This document shows positions 17,927-27,076 of a DNA stretch of 63,404 nucleotides, one piece after another; the stretch's first letter is position 1, and every line of letters begins with the position of its first letter. This DNA comes from an uncultured Prevotella sp. (GTDB taxonomy: Bacteria; Bacteroidota; Bacteroidia; Bacteroidales; Bacteroidaceae): the NCBI GenBank assembly GCA_937907705.1, contig CALCVP010000039.1:1-63404 (forward strand), given 5' to 3'. The notes beneath the pieces are model-generated. The model did no database searches and had not been told where the DNA came from. It was given only the letters and a program-made list of their open reading frames with translations. The position numbers and the translations under genes are program-made.

Positions 17927-18364
17927 TCTAATTTTGTTTTTCTAAAATCACGGACTACTGATACAACGGTTACATCAGTAACTTTATTGCACAAGCCATT
18001 GGGCAATAACTCACTGCTGCAAAACCGTTTGCCTGTCTGCACATTCATATTGCATAGCTTCACAATGCAAAAATAGGAAAAACAGTGCAAACAGCTTTTA
18101 CACCTTATTATATTTATGAATATTATCTATGCAAACGTTTACACACCTCTTTGCTTAGATTTCCGTTGAAAAAAAATAAAGTATCTTAACTCGTATTACT
18201 TTTGCATCTGAAACATCTGACCTTAATGAAGCAAATGCACTTAAAACTGAATAAAACACAGTGATATACCTGAAATACAAGGACTATTACCTTCGCAATA
18301 GCTATCAAACTGTCAAGAAACATAATACAATATCAATTAATAGTTAACTTTAAAACGCAAGAAA
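17927..18364. promoter_or_regulatory. Divergent control region between lacI and susC
   Basis: 438 bp without a gene. Seen here are a GCAAACGTTTAC operator-like site (18131-18142), a looser site with GCAAA and TTTGC arms (18019-18032), and a -7-like box TACTTTTG (18197-18204), which would give a susC leader of about 150 nt. No -33 box stands at the usual distance. A very degenerate set of 22-bp-spaced words between 17965 and 18060 may be a decayed repeat array, but I do not call it. Confidence 0.45.
18131..18142. promoter_or_regulatory. LacI-type operator candidate upstream of susC
   Basis: GCAAACGTTTAC is a near-perfect palindrome centred on CG, the usual core for LacI-family proteins. It lies about 55 bp upstream of the -7-like box and between the regulator gene and its probable target. 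Confidence 0.5.
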
Positions 18365-21300
18365 ATGAAGCAAGTAAGAGTGAAAGCCTCTATGAGGATA
18401 ATGGGCCTGTTGCTTGGCCTTTTCCTCTCAATTTGTGCCTTTGCACAGAACACGGGTTCCCTGCAAGGACATGTCAAGGATGCTTCTGGTGAAGCAGTCA
18501 TCGGTGCCACGGTCCGTGTTGCAGGACAGAGCAACGGTGTTATCACCGACATCGACGGTAACTTTACTATCAAAGCCAAACACGGCGACAAACTACAGAT
18601 TACCTTTATCGGCTATAAAACACAGGAAGTAGCTGCTAAGCAGGGAGTGGTCGTTACACTTGAAGACGACTCCCAAGTGCTCGACAATGTGGTAGTCATC
18701 GGTTACGGCGTTGCCAAAAAGACCGACTTGACAGGTTCCGTTACTGCCATGAAGCCAGATTCAAAGAACAAAGGTCTCGTAGTAAACCCGCAAGATATGA
18801 TTCAAGGCAAGATTGCCGGTGTCAACATCATCAGCAATGACGGTGCTCCTGGCTCCGGTGCACAGATCAGAGTGCGTGGCGGTTCATCACTCAACGCATC
18901 CAACGACCCGCTTATCGTTATCGACGGATTGGCTATGGACAACGATGGCGTAAAGGGATTGGCCAACCCCTTGGCCATGGTTAACCCACAAGACATCGAG
19001 TCTTTCAGTGTCTTGAAAGACGCATCAGCCACTGCTATCTACGGTTCTCGCGGTTCTAATGGTGTCATTATCATCACAACCAAAAAGGGACGCAAAGGAC
19101 AAGCGCCACAAGTGTCATACAACGGTTCGCTCACCGTTAGCAACAAGCGCAAGACACTCGACCTGCTCAATGGCGATGAATACCGTGCTCTCATTGAAAA
19201 AATGTACGGCACAGAAAGCGATGCCTATCGTGCACTGGGTACAGCCAACACTGACTGGCAGGACGAAATATACCGCACAGCCGTGAGCCACGACCATAAC
19301 GTTACCGTTTCCGGTGCTACCAAGAATCTCCCTTACCGTGTATCAGTAGGCTATACAGACCAACAGGGTATCTTGAAGACATCAGATTTCCAGCGTGTTA
19401 CTGCTGCTCTCAACCTCAACCCCTCTTTCCTCAACGACCACCTTACCATGAACTTGAACGGAAAGGGTATGTATGCCAAATCCAATTTTCCCAATGGCGA
19501 TGCCATCAGCAATGCCATGAGGATGGACCCTACACAGAGCCCATACGGCTATACCTCTGCTTATCACAAAGCACTGTTGGGCAACGACCTCGCTACCATG
19601 GAAAGAGCATTCGGCGGATTCTTTGAATGGACACAATCAGGCTCTGCCTTGAACGACCCACAATGGCCGTACACACTTAACAACAATGCGCCTAAAAACC
19701 CGTTGGCTGTACTTGCATACAGTGGCGAAACAGCCTACAGCCGTTCATTTGTGGGCAGTGCAGATGTCAACTACAAGGTACACGGATTCGAAGATCTGCG
19801 CTTGCACCTCACTCTCGGTGCAGACATATCCAAAGGTAGACAAGCCCGCAACATCTCTGGAGCATCACCCAACTATATCTACTACGGCTCTTACGGAGGC
19901 GAAGACGTGCTCAAACGCAACCTCTCTCTGAGCACATACGCACAGTATTACAAGGATATTACCAAACAGCATCATTTCGACATCATGGCTGGTTATGAAT
20001 GGCAGCACTTCTGGAAGAGTACCCAAAACGATTACGTAGGCTACTATGCCGACACCAATACAGAGCATCCGGGTGAAGCTCGCCCACATACACCATACAG
20101 ACAAAAGGTGGAAAGCTATCTGGTTTCATTCTTCGGACGCGCCAACTACTCATTTGCAGACCGCTACTTCCTGACAGCTACCGTGCGCGATGACGGTACT
20201 TCACGCTTCAAAAACCACTGGGCATGGTTTCCTTCATTTGCTTTTGCATGGAAATTAAAGGAAGAGGCTTTACTCAAAAACACCGACTGGCTCTCTGACT
20301 TGAAGCTTCGCTTGGGTTACGGAAAGACCGGCCAGCAGGCTGGAGACAAGATAGCTACTTACAACTGGTTCCCGACCTACTCTACCAACACTGGTACAGA
20401 CAGCTTCTATCCTGTTACCGGCAATGGCGTTCTGTATCGTCCGGACAACTATACACCTGACTTGAAGTGGGAAACCACCACTACTTACAACGTAGGTCTT
20501 GACTTCGGCTTCTGCAACCAGCGACTGACCGGTAGTGTAGACTATTACTATCGCAAGACCAACGACTTGCTTAACTATGCGCCAACAGCCGCCATGTCGG
20601 CTTACCGCAACCAAGCATGGCAAAACATCGGCTCTTTGAAGAACACCGGTGTAGAGCTCGCACTCGACTGGAAAGCCATACAGACCAAAGACCTCTATTG
20701 GACTATCAGCTACAACGTAACTTACAACAAGAACGAAATTACCGACTTGAACGGCGTTTCGTCTTCCGGTTCACCCGTAGCCAATACTGATGTAAAAGTA
20801 GGTGATGGCACCGGAGCCATGTTTGAATACTATCAAGTAGGCTATCCAACCAATGCTTTCTGGGTGTTCCAGCAGGTATACGACAAGAATGGCAATCCTA
20901 TTGAAGGCTGTGTCGTAGACCGCGACGGCGACGGAAGCATCACCGACAACGACCGTTACTTCTACAAGAAGCCTTCACCTGATGTTACCATGGGCTTGTC
21001 TTCACGTCTGGAGTACAAGAATTGGGACCTCGGCGTATCATTCAGAGCCAGCTTTGGCAACTATGTATTCAACGGAGTAGAGGCCGACAACTGCAATATG
21101 AGCTACGGAACGGTATGGAGCAACTCTCTAAACTGCCTTACCAACCGTCTGAAATCAGTGGTAGACCGCAACTGGCAGAGTGGTGAGAACACCGCAAAGC
21201 TGTCTGATTACTACATACAGAATGCTTCGTTCCTGAAGTGTGACAACATAACATTGGGCTATAGCTTTGCAAACCTCTTCAAAGCAGGTTACTGGCACGG

Positions 21301-21448
21301 ACTGTCAGGCCGCATCTACGGCACTGTTTCCAATGTATTCACCATTACAAAATACAAAGGCATTGACCCTGAAATCAACAACGGATTTGACAACAACTCT
21401 TATCCACGTCCCATTTCATTCATTGTCGGGCTTAACTTGAACTTCTAA
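18365..21448 (+). CDS. susC: SusC/RagA family TonB-dependent outer-membrane transporter
   Basis: A 1027-aa outer-membrane transporter importing oligosaccharides bound by its SusD partner. It has a signal peptide (to about residue 27), a carboxypeptidase-like regulatory domain (GHVKDASGEAVIGATVRVAG), a TonB-box region (VLDNVVVIGYGVAKKTDLTGSV), the plug (DMIQGKIAGVNIISNDG; RVRGGSSLNASNDPLIVIDG; SFSVLKDASATAIYGSRGSNGVIIITTKKG) and a 22-strand barrel ending FIVGLNLNF. It begins the susCDEF operon, 23 bp before susD. The locus looks like a starch or malto-oligosaccharide system because of the SusE/F partners and the SLC45-type importer. Confidence 0.95.
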   Translation: MKQVRVKASMRIMGLLLGLFLSICAFAQNTGSLQGHVKDASGEAVIGATVRVAGQSNGVITDIDGNFTIKAKHGDKLQITFIGYKTQEVAAKQGVVVTLEDDSQVLDNVVVIGYGVAKKTDLTGSVTAMKPDSKNKGLVVNPQDMIQGKIAGVNIISNDGAPGSGAQIRVRGGSSLNASNDPLIVIDGLAMDNDGVKGLANPLAMVNPQDIESFSVLKDASATAIYGSRGSNGVIIITTKKGRKGQAPQVSYNGSLTVSNKRKTLDLLNGDEYRALIEKMYGTESDAYRALGTANTDWQDEIYRTAVSHDHNVTVSGATKNLPYRVSVGYTDQQGILKTSDFQRVTAALNLNPSFLNDHLTMNLNGKGMYAKSNFPNGDAISNAMRMDPTQSPYGYTSAYHKALLGNDLATMERAFGGFFEWTQSGSALNDPQWPYTLNNNAPKNPLAVLAYSGETAYSRSFVGSADVNYKVHGFEDLRLHLTLGADISKGRQARNISGASPNYIYYGSYGGEDVLKRNLSLSTYAQYYKDITKQHHFDIMAGYEWQHFWKSTQNDYVGYYADTNTEHPGEARPHTPYRQKVESYLVSFFGRANYSFADRYFLTATVRDDGTSRFKNHWAWFPSFAFAWKLKEEALLKNTDWLSDLKLRLGYGKTGQQAGDKIATYNWFPTYSTNTGTDSFYPVTGNGVLYRPDNYTPDLKWETTTTYNVGLDFGFCNQRLTGSVDYYYRKTNDLLNYAPTAAMSAYRNQAWQNIGSLKNTGVELALDWKAIQTKDLYWTISYNVTYNKNEITDLNGVSSSGSPVANTDVKVGDGTGAMFEYYQVGYPTNAFWVFQQVYDKNGNPIEGCVVDRDGDGSITDNDRYFYKKPSPDVTMGLSSRLEYKNWDLGVSFRASFGNYVFNGVEADNCNMSYGTVWSNSLNCLTNRLKSVVDRNWQSGENTAKLSDYYIQNASFLKCDNITLGYSFANLFKAGYWHGLSGRIYGTVSNVFTITKYKGIDPEINNGFDNNSYPRPISFIVGLNLNF

Positions 21449-21471
21449 TTCAGTATAAAAGGATAATTATC

Positions 21472-22971
21472 ATGAAAAAAATATATAAGTTAGTTCCTGT
21501 TGTCGCTATGGCTTTGGCCTTAAGCTTCACATCAACTTCATGTGTGGGCGACCTTGACGTTACCCCTATTGACCCTAACTTGAGTCTCGATCTTGACCCA
21601 GACGGCCTGTTCAACCTTACCACTGACGAGGCCATGTGTTGCTGGCTCGACAATGAGGGTATACCGGGCTTTAACACCAACGACTACAGTGCTTCCAACC
21701 CTATGATAAAGGGCTTCTATGCCCGCTTGACCACAGGTATAGCCTACTGCAACCAATATATCAGTGTTGCTGGCGACAAAGACAAGCAGAAGACTGCCGA
21801 GATTCGCTTCCTCCGCGCATTCTATTACAGCCTGTTGACCGACGCTTTCGGCAATATTCCATTTACTACGACTCCTATGACGAAGCCGGAACGTTACACT
21901 CGTGCGCAAGCTTATGAGTTTATCGTCAACGAGCTCAAAGAGATTGAGCCTGATTTGGCTGAAGCCAAGCCAAAACTGTCTACTGATGCCAACTACGGCC
22001 GTGTGGACAAGGCTGCAGACTGGTTGCTGCTTTCACGCCTATACCTTAACGCCAAGGTTTATACAGGAAAGGAAGAATGGCAGAATGCGAGTCTTTACGC
22101 CAAGAAAGTGATGGACTCAAGCTATGAATTAAACACGGAAGGCAAAAATGGCTGGTCTGCTTACCAAATGCTGTTCATGGGCGACAACGGTGAGACTAAT
22201 GCTGCCAAGGAAGCCATCTTGCCACTGCTGCAAGACGGCTTGACAACTACCAGCTGGGGAACTACACTCTTCTTGTCTGCCGGTTGCTTCAGCACAGACA
22301 TGCATGCCAACCCCAACAATCCTAATGATGTGAACGGAGTAGCAAGCCAGGCATGGGGCGGCAACAGAGCGCGTCCTGACCTCTTGGCAAAATTCTTCCC
22401 TAATGGCAATGCTCCAGAGATAGAATCTTACAACATGACAGTAAAGGCCCAAGACGACAGAGCCTTGTTCTGGGGCAAGAACAAGCAGCTTAACATTGAT
22501 ACCATATCAGTGTTCCGCAACGGTTATGCCGTGGCTAAATTTACCAATTTCAAGACCGACGGCAGTGCCGGACACGATGCCACATTCATGGATACCGACT
22601 TCTTTATATTGCGCAAGGCAGAGGCTTACCTTACCTATGCAGAGGCCAATGCCCGCCTAAACGGTGGCACTACCACCAAAGAGGGTACCGATGCCATAGA
22701 CGCTATCCGCAAGCGTGCCCATGCTTACACCAAAGCTGCATACACACTGAGCGACATTTGCGACGAGTGGAGCCGCGAGTTCTACTTTGAAGGCCGCCGC
22801 CGTATGGACCTGATACGCTTCGGACGCTACGGTGGAAACAACGGTTACAAATGGCAATGGAAAGGTGGTGTAAAGCAAGGCCGCGATTTTGACGAGACAA
22901 GAAACCTCTTCCCGCTGCCAGCAGACGATGTGATGGCCAACGACAATCTCAAGCAGAATGACGGCTATTAA
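21472..22971 (+). CDS. susD: SusD/RagB family glycan-binding lipoprotein
   Basis: A 499-aa surface lipoprotein that lids the SusC barrel and binds glycan. The lipobox ends at Cys24 (SFTSTSC, with acidic residues nearby). TPR helices are visible (AEIRFLRAFYYSLLTDAFGNIPFTT is the classic SusD motif; RVDKAADWLLLSRLYLNAKVYTG follows). The C-terminal domain has EFYFEGRRRMDLIRFGRY and ends LFPLPADDVMANDNLKQNDGY, both characteristic. It lies between susC and susE with short gaps, so co-expression is expected. Confidence 0.95.
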   Translation: MKKIYKLVPVVAMALALSFTSTSCVGDLDVTPIDPNLSLDLDPDGLFNLTTDEAMCCWLDNEGIPGFNTNDYSASNPMIKGFYARLTTGIAYCNQYISVAGDKDKQKTAEIRFLRAFYYSLLTDAFGNIPFTTTPMTKPERYTRAQAYEFIVNELKEIEPDLAEAKPKLSTDANYGRVDKAADWLLLSRLYLNAKVYTGKEEWQNASLYAKKVMDSSYELNTEGKNGWSAYQMLFMGDNGETNAAKEAILPLLQDGLTTTSWGTTLFLSAGCFSTDMHANPNNPNDVNGVASQAWGGNRARPDLLAKFFPNGNAPEIESYNMTVKAQDDRALFWGKNKQLNIDTISVFRNGYAVAKFTNFKTDGSAGHDATFMDTDFFILRKAEAYLTYAEANARLNGGTTTKEGTDAIDAIRKRAHAYTKAAYTLSDICDEWSREFYFEGRRRMDLIRFGRYGGNNGYKWQWKGGVKQGRDFDETRNLFPLPADDVMANDNLKQNDGY

Positions 22972-23016
22972 TAGTTACCTGTTAACAATAACCCTATTAA
23001 TAAAGGACATTAGATT

Positions 23017-24195
23017 ATGAAAAAGATATTAAAATCAATATTATTCCTATTATGTGGCGTATGTGTGCTGTCGGCATGTGATGAAGACCGCGACTCCAAC
23101 CCTACGCTCCAGGAGCCTTCTACCTTTGTGCTGAATACCCCTGCCTACTCTACCCAAACCATCGACTTGAAGCATTCGAAGACGCTTCACTTCACTTGGT
23201 CGCAGCCAGACTACGGTTTCCCTGCAGCAGCAAAGTATCAAATACAGATTGCGCTCGACAAGAATTCATTGTTCAAGGTGTCTGGCGACGAGGCACAACT
23301 GGACAAAACAGGCAAGACAAAGGCTGACTATGCCATGCCAGACCAAGTGTTCACTGTCTGCACAGGTGATGTCAATGCCAGCAGTATAGCCAAAGGCATC
23401 ATGCAGATAGCCAAATGGAAAGAGAGCGAAGTGCCTGCCAAGCAGGCCATTTACGCCCGCGCCATCTCTGTGTTGGCTGGAGACACTATCTATTCCAATC
23501 TTGTAGAACTGAACGTAGCGCCCTACTATATTGAACTGAAGGCCGCAGACCCTGAAATGTGGTATGTAATCGGCGCCGGCATTACCGGCGGCTGGGACAA
23601 CGGTTGGGCCAATGTGGGTACCTCCATGCTTCCATTCTTCACCAAAGCCGGTGCTGAATACGACTTCAAGACGGGACAAGGCATACTTGAGTTTGACAGT
23701 TATTTTGCCAAAGATGCAGAGTTCAAGATTCTGAAAACACCTGGAGACTGGAGCTATGGCTTCGGTGGCAGCGACGACTTAAGCAAACTTGCGCTGCGCA
23801 ATGGTTCTGACGACGTGCCTAACATCAAGGCTCCGGAGGATGGATACTACAAGATCACGCTTGACACAAAGAACATAACATGTAGCATGACGAAGCTGAA
23901 ACCTACCACACCTTACGCACTTTACAATGAGATGAACGTGGTTTGCGGTGGCAACAGCACAGCCTTGGTAGCTGCACAGAACAGAAGCGGCATGGAGAAC
24001 CACGTATGGAAGGGCGAGATTACACTGCCTGACGGTGGCGAACTGAAATTCAAGAGCGGTTCAACAGAATGGGGCTCAACCGACTTTCCGTATGGAGTTA
24101 CCACCACTACCGGTGCCAACATACCTACCGTTGCCGGCACATACACTGTTTACTTCAACGACCTGAGCGGTGCTTTCTATTTCTTCAAGAAATAA
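23017..24195 (+). CDS. SusE-domain starch-binding lipoprotein
   Basis: A 392-aa surface lipoprotein with lipobox VLSACDED (Cys at about residue 21). The N-terminal SusE domain shows the hallmark pattern PTLQEPSTFVLNTPAYS, a DLKHSKTLHFTW strand and WSQPDYG. Behind it are two beta-sandwich modules with aromatic residues (WYVIGAGITGGWDNGW, and a Trp-rich C-terminal part ending GTYTVYFNDLSGAFYFFKK) of the kind that bind alpha-glucans in SusE/SusF. It lies 45 bp after susD. The starch preference is inferred from family, not shown. Confidence 0.85.
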   Translation: MKKILKSILFLLCGVCVLSACDEDRDSNPTLQEPSTFVLNTPAYSTQTIDLKHSKTLHFTWSQPDYGFPAAAKYQIQIALDKNSLFKVSGDEAQLDKTGKTKADYAMPDQVFTVCTGDVNASSIAKGIMQIAKWKESEVPAKQAIYARAISVLAGDTIYSNLVELNVAPYYIELKAADPEMWYVIGAGITGGWDNGWANVGTSMLPFFTKAGAEYDFKTGQGILEFDSYFAKDAEFKILKTPGDWSYGFGGSDDLSKLALRNGSDDVPNIKAPEDGYYKITLDTKNITCSMTKLKPTTPYALYNEMNVVCGGNSTALVAAQNRSGMENHVWKGEITLPDGGELKFKSGSTEWGSTDFPYGVTTTTGANIPTVAGTYTVYFNDLSGAFYFFKK

Positions 24196-24287
24196 GCCAC
24201 AGGTCTATAATGCTCCGCTTGCGCTGCCCGTGCCACGGCAGTAGGCAGCACAAGCTATAATAAAAATATCCAAATACAGACAACAAC

Positions 24288-25715
24288 ATGAAAAAACTAT
24301 TATATACCTTGGGTGCCGCTATGCTATTGGCCAGCTGTACCGAAGACTTCAGAGACTGGGCAGACCCTATGCACAATGGTGATGAAGGTGTGAAGACAGT
24401 TGCCATGAGCATTGAAAAAACTGCGGCCATTGACTACCATACCTTGACGGCTGATAGCGTGGAATTGTTCAGAACCACTATCACCAAGGAGGACCAGGCT
24501 GACATTACCTATGATGTAGTGCTCTATAATGCTGACAACACCGACTCGCTGACCTTGACTGCCGACTCACTCTGCAAGGTAACAGCCGACACACTGCGCC
24601 AAGCCATTGTAAAGCTATATGGCAAACGCCCTGTGCAGCGCGACATGAAAGCTAACGTAAGTGCCTATATCAACATAGACGGACAAGCAGTAAAGGCAGT
24701 AGGCTCTACAGCGGTAGCTGCCACACTGGCTACCCCTGTAATAGAAGATTCCTACTATATCTGCGGCTCTATCAACGGGTACAGCAAGACAGACCTGACC
24801 TATAAGGTTACCAACAATGGCGGTGATGTGTATGCCAACCCTAAGTTCAGTGTGCTGATACCTGCTCCTACCGATGCCAACGGCAACCGCACAGAGCTGA
24901 AGTTCAAGCTGATGCCTGCCTCTGCCTACGAGAATGGAAGTGCGGATTTTGACAAAGCAATAGCCATCGGCCCGGAGGAAGGCAACGAAGAGGCAGAAAA
25001 CGGCTACTTCACAAGAGAGAATGCCAGCTACTTTACACGCCCTGCCACAGAGCAAGCCAAGTTCTACAAGCTCGACATCAATATGGACGACTGCTACTAC
25101 ACCATTACTGCGCTCAACTTCCAGCAGTACCTATGGATGGCAGGTGATGCCAACGGATGGAGCCAGCAGGCCGGCGATATCTTGTCATCGCCTAACTTTG
25201 ACGGTGTATATCAAGGCTATATGTACTTGACACAGGGCGGCTTCAAGTTCTGTACCTCATCTACCGACTGGAACGGAACCAACTATGGCGAAGGCTTCAG
25301 TACCGACGGCGGCGCCGGCAACATTGTTATCAGCGAACCTAACGGCTATTATGAAGTGAACGTAGATCTTGGCAACGAAAAGCTATCGCTCACTGCTATC
25401 AGCACTATCGGCGTAATAGGCGATGCTACCGCAGAAGGCTGGAATGCCAGCACACCGCTTACCTACAACCGCAGCGAGCGCTGCTGGGAAGGAACGGTAA
25501 CCTTTACAGACGGTACATTCAAGTTCCGTGCCAACGATGGCTGGGACATCAACTGGGGCGGAAGCCTTACTGACCTGCAACATGGTGCCGACAACATAGC
25601 CGTAACAGCCGGAACTTACCGCGTGAAGTTCTATCCTAACTGTCCGGGCAAGGCTTATGCCACCCTTACCGCAGCTACCAAAGCCGCCCAAAAGGCGCAT
25701 AAGGCAAGACGATAA
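24288..25715 (+). CDS. SusF/SusE-like starch-binding lipoprotein
   Basis: A 475-aa surface lipoprotein with lipobox MLLASCTED (Cys at about residue 17). After an N-terminal SusE-like domain come modules recalling the CBM58-type domains of SusF: YYICGSINGYSKTDL, YLWMAGDANGWSQQAG and IGVIGDATAEGWNAST, each starting with a strand and a G-x-A/I-x-G-W turn. The paired aromatics fit alpha-glucan binding. It is the last gene of the susCDEF operon and is followed by a strong terminator (25779-25814). No amylase gene follows, unlike most starch loci. Confidence 0.85.
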   Translation: MKKLLYTLGAAMLLASCTEDFRDWADPMHNGDEGVKTVAMSIEKTAAIDYHTLTADSVELFRTTITKEDQADITYDVVLYNADNTDSLTLTADSLCKVTADTLRQAIVKLYGKRPVQRDMKANVSAYINIDGQAVKAVGSTAVAATLATPVIEDSYYICGSINGYSKTDLTYKVTNNGGDVYANPKFSVLIPAPTDANGNRTELKFKLMPASAYENGSADFDKAIAIGPEEGNEEAENGYFTRENASYFTRPATEQAKFYKLDINMDDCYYTITALNFQQYLWMAGDANGWSQQAGDILSSPNFDGVYQGYMYLTQGGFKFCTSSTDWNGTNYGEGFSTDGGAGNIVISEPNGYYEVNVDLGNEKLSLTAISTIGVIGDATAEGWNASTPLTYNRSERCWEGTVTFTDGTFKFRANDGWDINWGGSLTDLQHGADNIAVTAGTYRVKFYPNCPGKAYATLTAATKAAQKAHKARR

Positions 25716-25778
25716 TTACAGGTAACCCCCATAACGGTCTGGTAGAAAAGACTTGTTTGAAGTTTCCAAATGTGTAAG

Positions 25779-25814
25779 GCGAAACGGTTGTTCATACCGT
25801 CTCGCTTTTTTTTT
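25779..25814 (+). terminator. Intrinsic terminator of the susCDEF operon
   Basis: A 10-position stem with one mismatch (25779-25788 with 25796-25805), a 7-nt loop and nine T residues (25806-25814), 64 bp past the last stop. Confidence 0.85.
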
Positions 25815-25856
25815 GTTTCTACATCCAGCTATCAACCCTACTTATCCTGTATTTGT

Positions 25857-25887
25857 TTTGTCAAACTCAACTTTTTTCTTACTTTTG
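25857..25887 (+). promoter_or_regulatory. ribD promoter
   Basis: TTTG at 25857-25860 and TACTTTTG at 25880-25887 with a 19-nt spacer. The start of transcription would fall about 10 nt before the ribD ATG, leaving no room for an FMN riboswitch. Confidence 0.6.
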
Positions 25888-25903
25888 CAAAAAACGAAAA
25901 CAC

Positions 25904-26875
25904 ATGAAACTTAATCAGCAAGAAACAGACGAAATGTATATGCGCCGCTGCCTGCAACTGGCACGCAACGGTCTGCAAAACGCCAAGCCAAACCCTATGG
26001 TAGGGGCTGTTATCGTGAGCCAGGAGGGGCGTATCATCGGCGAAGGCTACCATGTGCGCTGCGGTCAGGGCCATGCAGAGGTCAACGCTTTTGCCTCTGT
26101 AAAGCCAGAAGACGAGAAACTGCTGCCCGGTGCTACCATTTATGTGAGCCTGGAACCGTGCGCACACTATGGACGCACACCGCCATGTGCCGACTTGATA
26201 GTAAGAAAAGGCGTAAAAAGGGCCGTGGTGGGCTGTGTAGACCCCTTTGCCAAGGTGCACGGCCGCGGCATACAGAAGCTGCGCGATGCCGGCATAGAGG
26301 TTACGGTGGGGGTGCTGGAAGCTGAGTGTATCAGCCTCAACAAGCGCTTTATGACCTACAACACGCACCACAGACCATACATACTGCTCAAGTGGTGTGC
26401 CACAGCCAATGGCTTTATAGACGACAACTTCAAGCCAGCCTTGCTTTCTACACCATTCACACAGATGCTGAGCCACAAGCTGAGAGCCGAAAACGATGCT
26501 ATCTTAGTGGGGCGCGTAACAGCCGAACGCGACCAACCGCAACTGAACGTGCGCCACTGGTGGGGCAAGGACCCACAACGCATCGTGATAGACAGCGAGC
26601 ATCCGTTTTGCCAGACAGCAGACTTCAGCAAGCCCATTCTGCCGCAACTTATGCAGTGGCTGTATGAACAGGGGGTACAATCGCTGGTTGTTGAGGGAGG
26701 AAGCCTTACGCATCAGCAGTTTCTGGAAGCCGGAATGTGGGATGAACTGCGCATTGAACAATCACCGCTGACAGTGAGCGGCGGCACCGTTGCCCCGCCA
26801 TTGCCACACAACATAAAGCTGACAGCACGCGAGTATTATGACGGCAACATCATCTCTCACTATGTAAAAGCATGA
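25904..26875 (+). CDS. ribD: Bifunctional diaminohydroxyphosphoribosylaminopyrimidine deaminase / uracil reductase
   Basis: RibD does two early steps of riboflavin synthesis: deamination of the pyrimidine and reduction of the ribose. The N-terminal cytidine-deaminase domain has GHAEVNAF with the zinc His and catalytic Glu and PCAHYGRTPPC with the two zinc cysteines. The C-terminal reductase domain (RPYILLKWCATANGFI, DAILVGRVTAERDQPQLNVR, SLVVEGGSLTHQQFLEAGMWDELRI) is complete but on the short side. The start at 25904 gives 323 aa; an upstream in-frame ATG at 25853 lies in the promoter. It stands alone between two glycan loci. Confidence 0.95.
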   Translation: MKLNQQETDEMYMRRCLQLARNGLQNAKPNPMVGAVIVSQEGRIIGEGYHVRCGQGHAEVNAFASVKPEDEKLLPGATIYVSLEPCAHYGRTPPCADLIVRKGVKRAVVGCVDPFAKVHGRGIQKLRDAGIEVTVGVLEAECISLNKRFMTYNTHHRPYILLKWCATANGFIDDNFKPALLSTPFTQMLSHKLRAENDAILVGRVTAERDQPQLNVRHWWGKDPQRIVIDSEHPFCQTADFSKPILPQLMQWLYEQGVQSLVVEGGSLTHQQFLEAGMWDELRIEQSPLTVSGGTVAPPLPHNIKLTAREYYDGNIISHYVKA

Positions 26876-26966
26876 AGATAAGCAGATGTGCTTATGCCAT
26901 AGCATAAGCCTTATACAAACGTAGCTGCACAGATAGCTGTCACACGCTATTTACTCATTTTACAAA

Positions 26967-27076
26967 AGCAGTGCAATCGGCCTGCGAAAGCAGTGCTTTC
27001 GCAAGTCGATTGCACTGTTATTACACGGCAATAGCACCGTTATCGCAAGCCGATAACAGTGCTATTGTTTTTCTTA
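26967..27076. repeat. 22-bp-period palindromic array E (5 units)
   Basis: Cores at 26967, 26989, 27011, 27033 and 27055, exactly 22 bp apart. 26969-26979 pairs with 27007-27017 and encloses a 19-bp palindrome centred on 26993. 27029-27045 pairs with 27051-27067 (17 bp, one mismatch), followed on the plus strand by TTTTTCTTATCTT. It lies between converging ribD and the pectinase gene and may act as a terminator for ribD; its last bases touch the pectinase stop codon. Confidence 0.78.

Noticed and set aside
17965..18060. Eleventh 22-bp array between lacI and susC
   Set aside because: Some core-like words are about 22-23 bp apart, but indels break the phase and the match is too weak to claim.
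25853..25903. Upstream ribD start and FMN riboswitch
   Set aside because: The promoter boxes lie within this stretch, so it cannot be translated or form a long leader aptamer.
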